Positions 55,401 through 64,000 of a stretch of 64,000 nt of DNA are shown one piece after another. The notes beneath the pieces are model-generated. The model had not been told where the DNA came from. It did not search any database and saw only the letters and a list, made by a program, of their open reading frames with translations. Both the position numbers and the translations under genes were made by a program. Positions within the stretch are counted from its first letter, which is position 1. The number at the start of each line of letters is the position of its first letter. The DNA lies in contig JAFIGH010000004.1 in assembly GCA_020831525.1 (NCBI GenBank), positions 43,700 through 107,699 of the forward strand, read 5' to 3'. The stretch comes from Opitutales bacterium. Lineage in GTDB: Bacteria; Verrucomicrobiota; Verrucomicrobiia; Opitutales; Oceanipulchritudinaceae.

Positions 55401-57113
55401 CATGCGGCAGTTGTCGGGGCCGGGATGCAGGAGGTCGCTCTCGCTCCCGATAAACGTGACCGACGCCGTCACCAGCTCTTCGCGAATCGGGTCGATGGCG
55501 GGATTGGTGACCTGCGCAAAGAGCTGCTTGAAGTAATTGTAAAGCAGTTGCGGCCGCTCGGAGAGAACGGCGACCGGCGCGTCGTTGCCCATCGAACCGA
55601 GCGGCTGATTGCCCGATTCGGCGGTGGGGCCGAGGATGAAGCGCAGGTCCTCGAAGGTGTAGCCGAAGGTGCGCTGGAACTGCACAAGCCGCCGGCCCTC
55701 CAGCGGCGCCTTGGGCTCTGCGCGCGGCAGGTCGTCGAAATACACGCGGCTCTGCTTGAGCCAATCGCCATAGGGTTTGTCGCGGGCGACGGCGTCCTTG
55801 ATCTCCTCGTCGGGGACGATCCGCCCCTCCTTGGTGTCGACGAGAAACATGCGCCCCGGCTCGAGGCGGCCCTTCTTTACAACCTTGGCGGGATCGACCT
55901 TCACCACCCCCACTTCGGAGGCCATGATGACGAGGTCGTCCTCCGTCACGTAGTAGCGGGAGGGACGCAGGCCGTTGCGGTCGAGGACGGCGCCGATGGA
56001 GACACCGTCGGAAAACGCGATGGAAGCGGGGCCGTCCCACGGCTCCATCATGCAGGCATGGTATTCGTAGAAAGCGCGTTTTTCCTCCGGCATGTGCTCG
56101 TGGCGTTCCCACGGCTCCGGGATCATCATCATGACCGCCTGGTGGAGCGGACGGCCGGAGAGGACGAGAAACTCGAGGCAGTTGTCGAACTTGGCCGAAT
56201 CCGACCCGTCGGCGCGGATAATCGGGAGAATGCGCTCGAGGTCCTTCCCGAGGACGCCGCTGTCGAGCAGCTGCTGGCGGGCGAACATCCAGTTCTCGTT
56301 GCCGCGCAGGGTGTTGATCTCGCCGTTGTGGCACATGTAGCGGTAGGGCTGTCCGCGCGGCCACGAGGGAAATGTATTGGTCGAGAAGCGGCTGTGCACC
56401 AGCGCCATGGCCGATTCCATGTCGGGATGGTGCAGGTCGGGGAAATAGTAGCTGAGCTGCTCGGTTGTGAGCATGCCCTTGTAGACCATGGTGCGCGCCG
56501 AGAGCGTTGCTGTGTAGAAGTGCTCGCCGCCGTCCTCGTGCCGGTAGCGGATGTCCATGGAGGCCCGACGCCGGATGATGTAGAGCTTGCGCTCAAAGGT
56601 CTCCGCGTCCTCCACACCCTCGCCCCGGCCGATGAATATCTGGCGCAGGACCGGCTCGCGCGCCGCCGAAGCCTTGCCGAGAGTGTCGTTGCGCACCGGC
56701 ACGTCGCGCCAGCCGAGGAGCACCTGCCCCTCCTCGTCCACGATCTCCGCGTAGATCCGCTCACAGTTGGCGCGGTCGTCCGCGTCGCGCGGAAGGAATA
56801 CCGTTCCGACCGCGTATTCGCCCTCGTCCGGTACCTCGATACCGGCCTCCGGACCGACCGTCTTGAAGAATTTGTGCGGAAACTGGATAAACACGCCCGC
56901 CCCGTCGCCGGTGTTGGGGTCGCAGCCGCAGCCGCCCCGGTGGTCCATGTTGCGGCACATCTCAAGGGCGCTCTCGATGATCGAGTGCGACTTGTGCCCC
57001 TTGAGGTGGCACAAAAACCCGACACCGCAGTTTTCCCGCTCGGTCGAGGGATCATACAGCCCCTGGGGAGCGGGCAGGTTGGGGTCGCTGATTCTACGGG
57101 GATTCAGAGCCAT
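52413..57113 (-). CDS. gltB: Glutamate synthase, large (alpha) subunit
   Basis: A 1566-residue enzyme making two glutamates from glutamine and 2-oxoglutarate. The N-terminal 28 residues form a propeptide; Cys29 ([15 protein letters not shown]) becomes the amidotransferase nucleophile. The central and FMN-binding domains follow, with [15 protein letters not shown], and the 3Fe-4S cysteines in [16 protein letters not shown]. The C-terminal GXGXG beta-helix domain is complete ([19 protein letters not shown]). The ATG at 57113 gives a normal propeptide; 32 upstream in-frame residues are rejected. Confidence 0.97.
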   Translation of the reverse strand: MALNPRRISDPNLPAPQGLYDPSTERENCGVGFLCHLKGHKSHSIIESALEMCRNMDHRGGCGCDPNTGDGAGVFIQFPHKFFKTVGPEAGIEVPDEGEYAVGTVFLPRDADDRANCERIYAEIVDEEGQVLLGWRDVPVRNDTLGKASAAREPVLRQIFIGRGEGVEDAETFERKLYIIRRRASMDIRYRHEDGGEHFYTATLSARTMVYKGMLTTEQLSYYFPDLHHPDMESAMALVHSRFSTNTFPSWPRGQPYRYMCHNGEINTLRGNENWMFARQQLLDSGVLGKDLERILPIIRADGSDSAKFDNCLEFLVLSGRPLHQAVMMMIPEPWERHEHMPEEKRAFYEYHACMMEPWDGPASIAFSDGVSIGAVLDRNGLRPSRYYVTEDDLVIMASEVGVVKVDPAKVVKKGRLEPGRMFLVDTKEGRIVPDEEIKDAVARDKPYGDWLKQSRVYFDDLPRAEPKAPLEGRRLVQFQRTFGYTFEDLRFILGPTAESGNQPLGSMGNDAPVAVLSERPQLLYNYFKQLFAQVTNPAIDPIREELVTASVTFIGSESDLLHPGPDNCRMIRLESPIIGNEELERLRRVKFPGFRATTLPIHYRPELHEPGLAEGVLPGQARVGDQIEELELDAVTGKGLELALEDLRAAADAAIREGANLLILSDRSVNQRKSPVPALLAVAALHHHLIRKGTRTKVSIILESAEPREVHHFAVLLGYGVDVVNPYLALDTIRAMVDRGEVDMDYEKAERNYLKGSIKGVIKTMSKMGISTVASYRGAQIFEAVGLKSDVIDEYFTWTASRVEGIGLDVISREVKMRHDAAFKDREVENDELDPGGAYQWRKGGERHLFSPVAIHLLQKAARLGDQSVFSEYSRLIDDQSRDLFTLRGLMEFKENPARAIPIDEVEPATEIVKRFKTGAMSYGSISKEAHEALAIAMNRLGGKSNTGEGGEDYERFTPMENGDSKRSAIKQVASGRFGVTSYYLVNSDELQIKVCQGAKPGEGGELPGHKVFPEIARVRGTTPGVGLISPPPHHDIYSIEDLAELIHDLKNANHHARVNVKLVSAIGVGTIAAGVTKAKSDVVLISGYDGGTGASPRSSIQHAGCPWELGLAETNQTLLLNDLRSRVVVETDGQLKTGRDVAIACLLGAEEFGFATAPLVSLGCLMMRVCHKNTCPVGVATQNEQLRKNFRGAADHVVNFMMFVAEELREIMARLGYRTINEMVGHTDRLEMRKAVEHYKARGLDYSKILYRPKVGPAVGTYCSMKQDHGIEQSLDMTEILPACRPAIERGEKVRLDLPIVNVNRVVGTITGSEISRKYGPDGLPDGTIHLRFTGCAGQSLGAFCPKGMTLEVEGDTNDYCGKGLSGARIVVYPPRNAHRELVADESIIVGNTCFYGATGGEAYIAGVAGERFCVRNSGVHAVIEGVGDHGCEYMTGGSVVVLGRTGRNFAAGMSGGVAYIYDERGDFGTRLNTQMVNLYQLVECEDGEIEAVRERIEKHVKWTGSVKGRLVLADWENTRARFLKVLPADYERVLKAQKKAVEDGLSGDDAVRAAFEENAKVGH

Positions 57114-57348
57114 AAGGATCAACGCTTGCGAGATACACTTTCCCTTGGCAAGCGGCGAATCGGAAAAAAACGCCCGAGGCGGAAAAATGCGCCGGTGGGC
57201 CGCACTCACGGAATTTGTCGCGGCTTCACCGGCCCTGTTCGATGCCGGAGGATGTGGTGCCAGGAACAGACATGCCCCTTCGCCCTCCGATCCAAGCCGG
57301 GTCGGCGCCCGGCCGGCAAACCTGCGGCCCGCACCCCCTCCTGGGATT

Positions 57349-57399
57349 ATTTAATTCTCAATTAAATTTGTTGACCAATATTACATCCCACAATCAAAT
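57349..57399. promoter_or_regulatory. AT-rich regulatory island between gltB and the 57517 gene
   Basis: 57349-57367 is a perfect palindrome, ATTTAATT-CTC-AATTAAAT. On the plus strand TTGACC (57371-57376) and TCAAAT (57394-57399) are 17 bases apart and could be a weak promoter for the gene at 57517. The AT-rich zone runs from about 57346 to 57435 and repeats AATTAAAT near 57422. The remaining 57114-57345 shows no gene. Confidence 0.35.
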
Positions 57400-57516
57400 T
57401 ATTTGCGTATTCATTTCCCGGAATTAAATCAATTGACGGTGGAACAAAGGCTGTTCGTGGCGGAGTGCCGCGGTTTGGTGTTGTTGCCGCGGCGGGATTC
57501 GTTTGGGTGGTGCGCC

Positions 57517-57969
57517 ATGCCGGCAAAAAAGATTGATCTGGAAGTTGTGAAATTCGTCCTCGACCAAAACATCGAGGAGCAGCGTACCGTCGCCAACATC
57601 ATGGAGGACCTGCGCCGCCAACTCGAACAGGAGGAGGCGGAGAAGGAAAAAAAAGATCGCGTGAAGAAGCAGTTCGTCGTGCTTGTCTCCGATCCCGAGA
57701 AGGACCTCGAGGGCAAGATCAAAACCGGATGGGTGCTCCAGATCCCCGAGGAGGAGGATCCGAACAGCGCGGAAGCCCGCCTTATCGAAGCCGCCCTCGA
57801 ATTCAACACCTCGTCGAAAGGCCGCAAAATGCCGGTCTCAAGCATCGGCGACGCCTGCGAGGCCCTCCCCCCGCGCATCACCAAGGAGCATCAGGTCTGG
57901 ATCAAGACCAAGGAGCCGGTCTATCTCCTGCGCACCGACAATAAAATCACCCTGCCCGACGGACTCTGA
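57517..57969 (+). CDS. Conserved hypothetical protein, charged
   Basis: A 150-residue soluble protein that I do not recognise. It starts MPAKKIDLEVVKFVLDQNIE. A charged helical region (LRRQLEQEEAEKEKKDRVKK) follows, then a beta-rich body (QFVVLVSDPEKDL, KTGWVLQIPEEEDP, LIEAALEFNTSSKGRK) and an ending VYLLRTDNKITLPDGL. No membrane helix or signal. The ATG at 57517 is preferred over a TTG at 57403, which lies in the AT-rich upstream island. It is divergent from gltB and 114 bp before the lipoprotein gene. A nucleoprotein or phage-derived adaptor is possible but is a guess. Confidence 0.7.
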   Translation: MPAKKIDLEVVKFVLDQNIEEQRTVANIMEDLRRQLEQEEAEKEKKDRVKKQFVVLVSDPEKDLEGKIKTGWVLQIPEEEDPNSAEARLIEAALEFNTSSKGRKMPVSSIGDACEALPPRITKEHQVWIKTKEPVYLLRTDNKITLPDGL

Positions 57970-58083
57970 CACCCGGACCGAAGGCACCAAAGACATTAGC
58001 CTAGCTTATCGATCCCATCACCAGAATCACTTCCCCGGTTTTTCCCTTGAACCCCGGGGACTCTACAAACCTCTTATGCACTC

Positions 58084-58806
58084 ATGAAGACGCGATTGCT
58101 CACCGCTGCGGCGGTACTCGCGGGCCTCGGATTTTTCGCCGGTTGCGGCGGGTCGTCCGAGCCCGTGGTGTACGATGTGCCCAAGGAAGAGGAACCCGCC
58201 CCGCGCCAACCGGTGGGCGCGCCCATGGCGGGCGGGGCCGTAGGAGAGACACCGATGGCGGGCGGGGCCGTGGGAGAGACACCCATGGCGGGCGAGATCC
58301 CCGGCACCACAGAGGCTCCGGCCGGCGCGGAGCGCCCGGTCTCCGAGGGCATGATCGGGCAGGCGCTCCCCGAAGGCACCGTGAACATGGCGAGCGAAGG
58401 GCCCGCATGGGAGGCAGCCGACCACTGGGAAGCGGGCGCGGCGTCCGCCATGCGCCGCGGCAGCTACAGTGTTTCCGGCCCGGGAGGGACGGGCGACATT
58501 TCCATCACCTCCTTTCCCGGCGACGTCGGCGGGCTTCTCGCCAACGTCAACCGCTGGCGCGGCCAGCTCAACCTCGCCCCGGTCGGCGAAGACGGCCTCG
58601 CCGACTACACCCGCACGGAAACCATCCACGGCCGCGAGGCCACAATTGTCGAGTTCGACGGTCCGAGCCAGGGGACGGTCACGGCCATTTTCAAACAAGG
58701 CGGCGACTCATGGTTCTTCCGCCTCACAGGGCCGAACGAACTCATCGCGCGCGAGCGGGAGGCCTTCCTTGTTTTCCTCCGCACCATCCGTTTTCCCGAT
58801 GACTAA
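58084..58806 (+). CDS. Lipoprotein with a tandem repeat, near ccsA
   Basis: A 240-residue lipoprotein: MKTRLLTAAAVLAGLGFFAG with Cys21 in FFAGC. Residues 22-100 are a low-complexity linker with two copies of a ten-residue unit, MAGGAVGETP. From about residue 125 a folded domain begins (AAMRRGSYSV, GDISITSFPGDVGGLLANVN, ADYTRTETIHGREATIVEFD, SWFFRLTGPNELI, FLVFLRTIRF), which resembles periplasmic heme-neighbour domains, though I cannot name a family. It starts a plus-strand cluster that overlaps into small membrane protein, ResB and CcsA genes, so it is likely a partner of cytochrome c maturation. I do not recognise a known function. Confidence 0.75.
   Translation: MKTRLLTAAAVLAGLGFFAGCGGSSEPVVYDVPKEEEPAPRQPVGAPMAGGAVGETPMAGGAVGETPMAGEIPGTTEAPAGAERPVSEGMIGQALPEGTVNMASEGPAWEAADHWEAGAASAMRRGSYSVSGPGGTGDISITSFPGDVGGLLANVNRWRGQLNLAPVGEDGLADYTRTETIHGREATIVEFDGPSQGTVTAIFKQGGDSWFFRLTGPNELIAREREAFLVFLRTIRFPDD
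58225..58293 (+). repeat. 30-bp tandem repeat in the lipoprotein gene
   Basis: Two full 30-bp units (58225-58254 and 58255-58284) differing by two bases, plus the first nine bases of a third. Each encodes MAGGAVGETP. Being a multiple of three, changes in copy number would lengthen or shorten the linker in frame. Confidence 0.75.
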
Positions 58807-59047
58807 CCCCGCCGCACGTGAAAAGCCGCCCGCCCTTGGCGTCGGTTTTGTCAGTTTGTTTTTCTTAATTCTCGCCGTTTCGGGATTCCTCGTCGTCGTC
58901 GGCAACCTCGCCGGCATCGCCGCGGGTTCGCGACTGCTTCCGGTCGTCGACAACCTGCCCGGGCTCATGAGCACGACCCTCGTCCTTTTCGCCGCCGGGT
59001 GCCTGCCCGTCTTTCTGCGCAGTGTCGCCTCCGCGTCAAAAAGCTGA
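58799..59047 (+). CDS. Small membrane protein ahead of resB
   Basis: An 82-residue protein with two membrane helices (FVSLFFLILAVSGFLVVVG and STTLVLFAAGCLPVFLRS). I do not recognise the family. It overlaps the lipoprotein gene by eight bases and lies 32 bp before resB, which places it in the cytochrome c maturation cluster. Confidence 0.65.
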   Translation: MTNPAAREKPPALGVGFVSLFFLILAVSGFLVVVGNLAGIAAGSRLLPVVDNLPGLMSTTLVLFAAGCLPVFLRSVASASKS

Positions 59048-59079
59048 GTAGCGCACCTCAACCCGCCCATAATTTGATC

Positions 59080-60369
59080 GTGAAGCAGATCCAAAAATTT
59101 TTCAGCAGCATCCGGCTCACCGTGCTCCTTCTCGCTGTCAGCACAGTGCTCGTATTTTTCGGTACGCTCGACCAAGTGCACTACGGAATTTTCCACACCC
59201 AGCAGCGTTACTTCGAAAGCCTCTTCGTCGTCTGGTCTTATCCCGTGCAGTGGCCCGGCCACGAACGCCTCGGCTGGATCGAACTGCCCCTGCCCGGCGG
59301 CTACCTCGTCGGCCCTTTGCTCGTTATCAACCTCGTCTTTGCCCATTTCCGCTACTACCGCTCCGGCTGGCGCAAGTCCGGCATCATCCTCATCCACGCC
59401 GGTCTCGTTCTCCTCCTCGTCGGCCAGCTCTGGACCCAACTTCGCCAGAAGGAGTACTTTATGTGGCTCGCGGAGGGCGAATCGAACAACTACGTCGAGT
59501 CTTTCCACACCGATGAACTCGTCGTCATCGACCGCTCGAACCCGGAGCGCGACCGCGTCTACAGTTGGCCTGTCGAGGCCTTTTCGCGCGGGCAGACGGA
59601 GTTGCGCCACCCCGGCCTGCCCTTCCGCCTGCGCGTCGTTGGCTTCGCCCAGAACGCCGCCATCTTCCCCCTCGACCAAGGCCCGCCCAACACACCCGAT
59701 CTCAACGTAACCCGCGGCATCGGGGCCGACCGCAATCTCACCTTCATCCAGATCGCCCCGACATTCCGCGAGGGCGAACGCAACGTCACGACCGCTCTCG
59801 TCGACGTCGTCACCCCGGACGGCCCGCGCGGGCGCTGGATCGTCTCCAATGTCTTCCGTCAGCGCGACCCCATGCGGGAGTTCTTCCCGCGCCAGACCTT
59901 CGAAGTCGACGGGCGGGAGTTCGAGGTCGCCCTGCGCTTCGAGCGCCGCTACCTGCCCGAGTCTGTCAAACTGCGCGAGTTCCGCCACGACCGCTACCCC
60001 GGCACCGACATCCCGTTCAACTTCTCCAGCGAAGTGACCCTCGGCGATCCCGGCTCCGATGACGCCCGCCGCGCCCTCATCTACATGAACCACCCGCTGC
60101 GTTACGACGACCTCACCTTCTACCAAGCCAGTTTCGCCGAAGGTGACACGATGTCGATGTTTCAGGTGGTCGGCAACCCCGCCCGCTGGATCCCCTACTG
60201 GTCCACCCTCATTATCACGCTAGGCCTTCTCCTGCAGTTCGGGCTCAGTTTCATCTCCCGGTTCTATCTCACACCGGCGGCCGTACCGGTGCCGGTGGCC
60301 GCGGAGAGCCTCACTGCCACGGCCGCCAGACCCGCTGACCGCCAACCCGCCGCCGGACCCGCGAAATGA
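59080..60369 (+). CDS. ResB-like cytochrome c biogenesis protein
   Basis: A 429-residue protein of the ResB (Ccs1) family, which works with CcsA to move heme across the membrane and attach it to apocytochrome c. Helices at KFFSSIRLTVLLLAVSTVLV, LVGPLLVINLVF, IILIHAGLVLLLVGQL and near the C-terminus (YWSTLIITLGLLLQFGLSF). The family marks are the early SSIRLTVLLLAV and a GIILIHAG-type segment, plus a large periplasmic region. A GTG at 59080 is the likeliest start; an ATG at 58999 is in frame but lies inside the upstream gene. Its stop overlaps ccsA by four bases. Confidence 0.85.
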   Translation: MKQIQKFFSSIRLTVLLLAVSTVLVFFGTLDQVHYGIFHTQQRYFESLFVVWSYPVQWPGHERLGWIELPLPGGYLVGPLLVINLVFAHFRYYRSGWRKSGIILIHAGLVLLLVGQLWTQLRQKEYFMWLAEGESNNYVESFHTDELVVIDRSNPERDRVYSWPVEAFSRGQTELRHPGLPFRLRVVGFAQNAAIFPLDQGPPNTPDLNVTRGIGADRNLTFIQIAPTFREGERNVTTALVDVVTPDGPRGRWIVSNVFRQRDPMREFFPRQTFEVDGREFEVALRFERRYLPESVKLREFRHDRYPGTDIPFNFSSEVTLGDPGSDDARRALIYMNHPLRYDDLTFYQASFAEGDTMSMFQVVGNPARWIPYWSTLIITLGLLLQFGLSFISRFYLTPAAVPVPVAAESLTATAARPADRQPAAGPAK

Positions 60370-62270
60370 ACCCGGAACGCACCACCCTCCTCCAGCGTAT
60401 TGTCGTTGGCGTCATCTTCCTCTTCGCCGGGCTGCTCTTCCTGCGGCACGCCATGCCCGAACGGCACGACACCGACTTCGACATTGCCGCGTTCGTCGCC
60501 CTGCCCGTGCAGGAAGGCGGCCGCATCAAGCCGGCGGACACCGTCGCACGCACCACCCTCCTCGTCATCGCCAACCGCACCACCGTGCGCGACGGCGACG
60601 AACGCCTCGGCGCAGCGGAGTGGTTCACCGAATTCTCGCTCGACCCCGCCCGCGCCGTCGAGCGGCCGGTCTTCCGTGTGGAACACCCCGAGGTCGCGGG
60701 CATTCTCGGCATCCCTGCCGACGAGCGCATGTATGTCTCGCTCGCCGAAATCCTCCCGCATTTCGACACCCTGCGCGCGCAATGGGAGTCCATTCCGGAG
60801 GAGAGCCAACTGCGCTCCTCCTACGAAGCCGCCCTCGCCAAGCTGCGCGACGCCGTCGGTCTCTACGACAGCCTCTCCCACGCCTACACCGGTCCTCCCG
60901 TTCTCGGGCGCGCCGACACCGGCCTGCGCATGCTTCGTCGCGCCCTCAACGACCGCACGAACCTCGATCCGGACTCCGAGGAGGCACGCACTGTCGAAAA
61001 CGCTCTCTCTCTCTTCGCAGGCCACTTCACACGCGCCGCCCGCTCCACCGCGCTTTCCACCATTCCTCCGCTCGAAGGCGGAGACGAACCGCTCGCGGAA
61101 TGGTCGAACCTCGGTTCCGTCCTCCTCGAAGCCACGCAAACCGGCGAACTCGATCCCCTCGCCGTCACCTACGCCGAGATGGCCGCCGCCTACCGCGCGG
61201 GCGACGCCGCCGAGTTCAACTCGCGCATAAAAGACGCCGCCAACCTCCTCGCCGCCCGCGGCCACGCCCCCGCCGGCAAAATCGCCTTCGAGCGCTTCTT
61301 CAATCAACTCTCTCCCTTCACCTACGCCGCCGTCGTCTACCTCCTCGTTTTTCTCGCCGCCGCTGCAAGCTGGACCGTGTGGCCGCGCGTCTTTGCCAAC
61401 ACCGCTTTCCGGCTCATGGCCGCCGCCTTCGCCGTGCATACCTTCGGCATGTTCGCACACGCCTACCTGATGGGGCGTCCGCCCGTCACCAACCTCTACA
61501 CCTCCGCGATTTTTGTCGGCTGGGGCACCGTCCTGCTCTGCCTCTTCCTCGAAAAACGCTTCCGCAATGGACTCGCCGCCGCCGCCGCCGCCCCCGTGGG
61601 CTTCTGCACGCTCATCATCGCCTACCACCTCAGCTTCACCGGCGACACCGTTGAGGTCATGCGCGCCGTCCTCGACTCCAACTTCTGGCTTGCCACCCAC
61701 GTGCCCACCGTGACGATCGGCTATTCCGCCAACTTCCTCGCCGGCAGCCTCGCCATTGTCTACCTCCTTCGCGACCGGATCTTCGGCGGACTCCCCGCCC
61801 CCTCCGCCCGCCTCCTCGAAGGCATGGTCTACGGCGTCGTCTGCTTCGCCCTTCTCTTCAGCTTTGTCGGCACCGTCCTCGGCGGAATCTGGGCCGACCA
61901 GTCATGGGGACGCTTCTGGGGCTGGGATCCCAAGGAAAACGGCGCCCTCATGATCGTCCTCTGGAACGCCCTCATCCTCCACGCCCGCTGGGCGAAGCTC
62001 GCCGCGCCCACCGGCATTATGCAGCTCGCCATCTTCGGCAACATCATCACCGCATGGTCGTGGTTTGGCACCAATATGCTTGGCGTCGGCCTCCACGCCT
62101 ATGGCTTCATGGATGCCGCCTTCTTCTGGCTCCTCGCCTTCGTCATCTCCCAGCTCGCTTGCATCGCCGGCGGCTGGCTCCCGCGCCTGCGCTTCTTCAA
62201 TGTCCGGCATGAAGCGGCAACCCAGACCGGCGCCGCCGAGAAACTGTCCGGACAATCCACGGCGGGATAG
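60366..62270 (+). CDS. CcsA/ResC-like cytochrome c assembly protein
   Basis: A 634-residue protein. The C-terminal half is the CcsA heme-handling domain with the tryptophan-rich WWD motif WGRFWGWDPKENGALM, flanked by histidine-bearing helices (FAVHTFGMFAHAYLMG, WLATHVPTVTIGYSAN, GLHAYGFMDAAFFW). The N-terminal half (about 300 residues) is an extra periplasmic region starting after one helix. This length matches fused or extended CcsA in Verrucomicrobia and Bacteroidetes. It acts with ResB in periplasmic cytochrome c maturation. Confidence 0.92.
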   Translation: MNPERTTLLQRIVVGVIFLFAGLLFLRHAMPERHDTDFDIAAFVALPVQEGGRIKPADTVARTTLLVIANRTTVRDGDERLGAAEWFTEFSLDPARAVERPVFRVEHPEVAGILGIPADERMYVSLAEILPHFDTLRAQWESIPEESQLRSSYEAALAKLRDAVGLYDSLSHAYTGPPVLGRADTGLRMLRRALNDRTNLDPDSEEARTVENALSLFAGHFTRAARSTALSTIPPLEGGDEPLAEWSNLGSVLLEATQTGELDPLAVTYAEMAAAYRAGDAAEFNSRIKDAANLLAARGHAPAGKIAFERFFNQLSPFTYAAVVYLLVFLAAAASWTVWPRVFANTAFRLMAAAFAVHTFGMFAHAYLMGRPPVTNLYTSAIFVGWGTVLLCLFLEKRFRNGLAAAAAAPVGFCTLIIAYHLSFTGDTVEVMRAVLDSNFWLATHVPTVTIGYSANFLAGSLAIVYLLRDRIFGGLPAPSARLLEGMVYGVVCFALLFSFVGTVLGGIWADQSWGRFWGWDPKENGALMIVLWNALILHARWAKLAAPTGIMQLAIFGNIITAWSWFGTNMLGVGLHAYGFMDAAFFWLLAFVISQLACIAGGWLPRLRFFNVRHEAATQTGAAEKLSGQSTAG

Positions 62271-62273
62271 GCC

Positions 62274-62630
62274 ATGGGCGAATTCCGCCTCGCCGCGCTC
62301 CTCCTCGCCGCGCTCGTCGCCTTCGCCCTCGTGCGCAGCCTTGCGCCGGAAAATCTGCTCGCTCTTATCCTCGCCCTCCTCGGTCTCGTCTGCGCGGCAA
62401 TGACCACCGTCAACCTTATCCAAGCATGGAAAGCCAATCCACGCTTCCTCTCCGGACGCGCTCTTGGCTGGATCCAAATCGGCACCGGCACCGCCCTCGC
62501 CACCGTCTTCCGCCTGCTCGGCCAGGACCCCGGCTCCCCTGCAATCCTCGTCGGACTCGCATACATCGGCGGCGGATGCCTTGTCGTCTTCACCGCCGCA
62601 CTTCGCGCAATGCTTCGGCGGGTAAAGTGA
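62274..62630 (+). CDS. Small membrane protein downstream of ccsA
   Basis: A 118-residue protein with three or four membrane helices (LAALLLAALVAFALV, LLALILALLGLVCAAMTTVN, ILVGLAYIGGGCLVVFTAAL). It starts three bases after the ccsA stop. I do not recognise the family; the place suggests a link to the same pathway. Confidence 0.65.
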   Translation: MGEFRLAALLLAALVAFALVRSLAPENLLALILALLGLVCAAMTTVNLIQAWKANPRFLSGRALGWIQIGTGTALATVFRLLGQDPGSPAILVGLAYIGGGCLVVFTAALRAMLRRVK

Positions 62631-62724
62631 AGCGTGGGCAAAAAACACCGTCACCGCTCCCGGCCCCGTCGTCCCCGCGAACTCCAGGGTTGCCGCAGGC
62701 GGTTCGCGCGCTAGACCTACGCCC

Positions 62725-63714
62725 ATGTCCATGGCCACCTTCGATTACCCCTTCGCCGACCGCCCCGCCTCACGCGTGGCCCTCGGCTGCATGCACTTCG
62801 GCGGCAACCGCAATCTCGGCGAGACCGACAAAACCGATAGTCTCCGCAAAGGCCGCAAGGCCCTCGAAACCGCACTCGCTGCAGGAATCAACTTCTTCGA
62901 TCACGCCGACATCTACGGCGGCGGCGAAAGCGAGGAAGTCTTCGGCGAACTCATCGAGGAAATGGCTGTTCCGCGGGACAGCATACTCATCCAGACGAAA
63001 TGCGGCATCCGCTTCGCCGACAACCCGCGCCCCGGTGACCCGCACCGTTACGATTTCTCCGAAAACCACATCCTCCGTTCCGTCGAAAGCTCGCTCCGCC
63101 GCCTCCGCAACGACCGCATCGACATCCTCCTCCTCCACCGGCCCGACGCCCTCATGGAACCGGAGGAAATCGCCGTCGCCTTTGCCAAGCTTCATGCCTC
63201 GGGTAAAGTCCGCGCCTTCGGTGTCTCCAACCACACGCCCGCGCAAATGGACCTGCTCCGCGACACCCTTCCCTTCCCCGTCGTCGCCAACCAAGTCGAA
63301 ATCAACCTCCTCAAAACCTCCCTCATTGACGCCGGAATCGTCAGCGCCGGGCGCGAACCCGCCCCCGGACACCCCGCCGACGGCTCCCTCGAATACCACC
63401 GCCTCCACGGCATCGTCACACAGGCATGGGCACCCCTCGCCTACGGCTACCTCTCCGGACGCAAACCCGACACCGATGATCCACGCATCAAGCCCACAGC
63501 CGACCTCGTCCAGGAACTTGCCGAAACCCACAGTGTTCCCCCGGAGTCCATCGTCATCGCATGGCTCCTCCGCCACCCTGCAGGCATCCACCCCATCGTC
63601 GGCACCCGCGATCCCGCCCGCATCAAAGCATGCGCCCGCGCCACCCATCTCCGCCTCAACCGGGAAGAGTGGTACCGCCTCTACATCGCCGGCCGCGGCA
63701 CCCCCCTCCCCTGA
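62725..63714 (+). CDS. Aldo/keto reductase
   Basis: A 329-residue NADPH-dependent oxidoreductase with the (beta/alpha)8 fold. Active-site residues follow the family: the Asp and Tyr in NFFDHADIYGGGESEEVFG, the Lys in LIQTKCGI and the His in ILLLHRPDALM. NADP-binding ends are WAPLAYGYLSGR and AWLLRHPAGIHPIVGTRDPA. Substrate unknown. In-frame ATGs at 62725 and 62731; the first is used. It stands alone after the ccsA cluster. Confidence 0.92.
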   Translation: MSMATFDYPFADRPASRVALGCMHFGGNRNLGETDKTDSLRKGRKALETALAAGINFFDHADIYGGGESEEVFGELIEEMAVPRDSILIQTKCGIRFADNPRPGDPHRYDFSENHILRSVESSLRRLRNDRIDILLLHRPDALMEPEEIAVAFAKLHASGKVRAFGVSNHTPAQMDLLRDTLPFPVVANQVEINLLKTSLIDAGIVSAGREPAPGHPADGSLEYHRLHGIVTQAWAPLAYGYLSGRKPDTDDPRIKPTADLVQELAETHSVPPESIVIAWLLRHPAGIHPIVGTRDPARIKACARATHLRLNREEWYRLYIAGRGTPLP

Positions 63715-63838
63715 TCCAGCACCAAGCATCCCTCTCCCTCCTCGCAGCAACGAATTAATGCCGTACATGTATCTCAAATTTAGAATGGATGACATTTTGC
63801 TTGCGTTTGGAGTTGGAACCTGCATGGTGAGAGGCACG

Positions 63839-64000
63839 ATGTATCGACGACCCTATCCCCGAAGACTGGTTGCCCCGGAGGGCGAGTCCGCGTGCTACCA
63901 CTGCTACGGCAGGTGCGTGAACAAGGAACGCCTGCTCGGCGACGAGGAGGCGAAGGACCGCTTTGTCGCGGAGCTGCGGCGCGTGGCGGACTTCTGCGGG
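63839..64000 (+). CDS. RAYT transposase-like protein, second copy, partial
   Basis: The last 162 bases encode MYRRPYPRRLVAPEGE and CYHCYGRCVNKERLL, then DEEAKDRFVAELRRVADFCG, cut by the window end. It is a close relative of the broken gene at 21962-22979, with most of the first 54 residues identical, and in frame throughout. Upstream is an AT-rich 120-bp stretch (63720-63838). The HUH site lies beyond the window. An in-frame ATG at 63758 is possible. Confidence 0.85.
   Translation, partial: MYRRPYPRRLVAPEGESACYHCYGRCVNKERLLGDEEAKDRFVAELRRVADFCG

Noticed and set aside
54534..57365. A plus-strand open frame of about 940 codons opposite gltB
   Set aside because: Same reason: shadow of gltB, no domains.
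61570..61600. GCC trinucleotide run in ccsA
   Set aside because: About six alanine codons in a high-GC gene, in frame and unremarkable.

Overview
The window is a high-GC chromosomal segment from a two-membrane bacterium. It looks like a member of Verrucomicrobiota, probably class Opitutae. That placement is my inference from BamA and Skp, a TonB-dependent receptor, a sulfatase and GH88 enzyme in a polysaccharide locus, secreted proteins sharing a verrucomicrobial-style C-terminal domain, a PEP-CTERM-like tail, RAYT-type transposases, and a mraZ-to-ftsZ division cluster. No rRNA is present to settle it. I see no CRISPR array, prophage or complete insertion sequence.

Layout. 1-7.4 kb: a partial redoxin, a hemolysin III homolog, then a minus-strand operon (GH88 glycosidase, ADP-ribosylglycohydrolase-family protein, leaderless solute-binding protein) divergent from a sulfatase. 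7.4-25 kb: accessory genes, namely a PKD/cadherin-like secreted esterase, clpB, a TonB receptor, an OppA-like lipoprotein with a G11 tract, adenine deaminase, an SGNH-TPR protein, a frameshifted RAYT gene, a GNAT-nitrilase fusion and an ABA4-like membrane protein. 25.3-32.7 kb: a minus-strand housekeeping run in transcription order rplY, pth, rpsF, ssb, rplI, dnaB, bamA, ompH. 32.9-33.6 kb: a degenerate tRNA-Asn copy, tRNA-Asn, three hairpins, an RHS fragment and REP-like repeats. 33.6-49.8 kb: the division and cell-wall cluster, all on the minus strand, in transcription order mraZ, a possible small ORF, rsmH, ftsL-like, ftsI, murE, murF, mraY, a LysM gene, ftsW, murG, ddl, ftsQ, ftsA, ftsZ; murD, murC and murB are not in it. 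50-57 kb: a broken conserved gene, then gltB-gltD. 57.5-63.7 kb: plus-strand genes including a cytochrome c maturation pair (ResB and CcsA) with small membrane partners, then an aldo/keto reductase. The window ends inside a second RAYT gene.

Functional reading. The mraZ promoter carries TGGG units at 10-bp spacing, matching MraZ operators, so the division cluster is probably self-regulated. The 1-10 kb enzymes fit breakdown of a sulfated, uronic-acid-containing polysaccharide. The most unusual items are the coupled ADP-ribosylglycohydrolase and leaderless binding protein, the homopolymeric tract in the OppA-like lipoprotein, the small ORF between mraZ and rsmH, the altered FtsZ and MurE signature motifs, and the decayed genes and repeats around tRNA-Asn.
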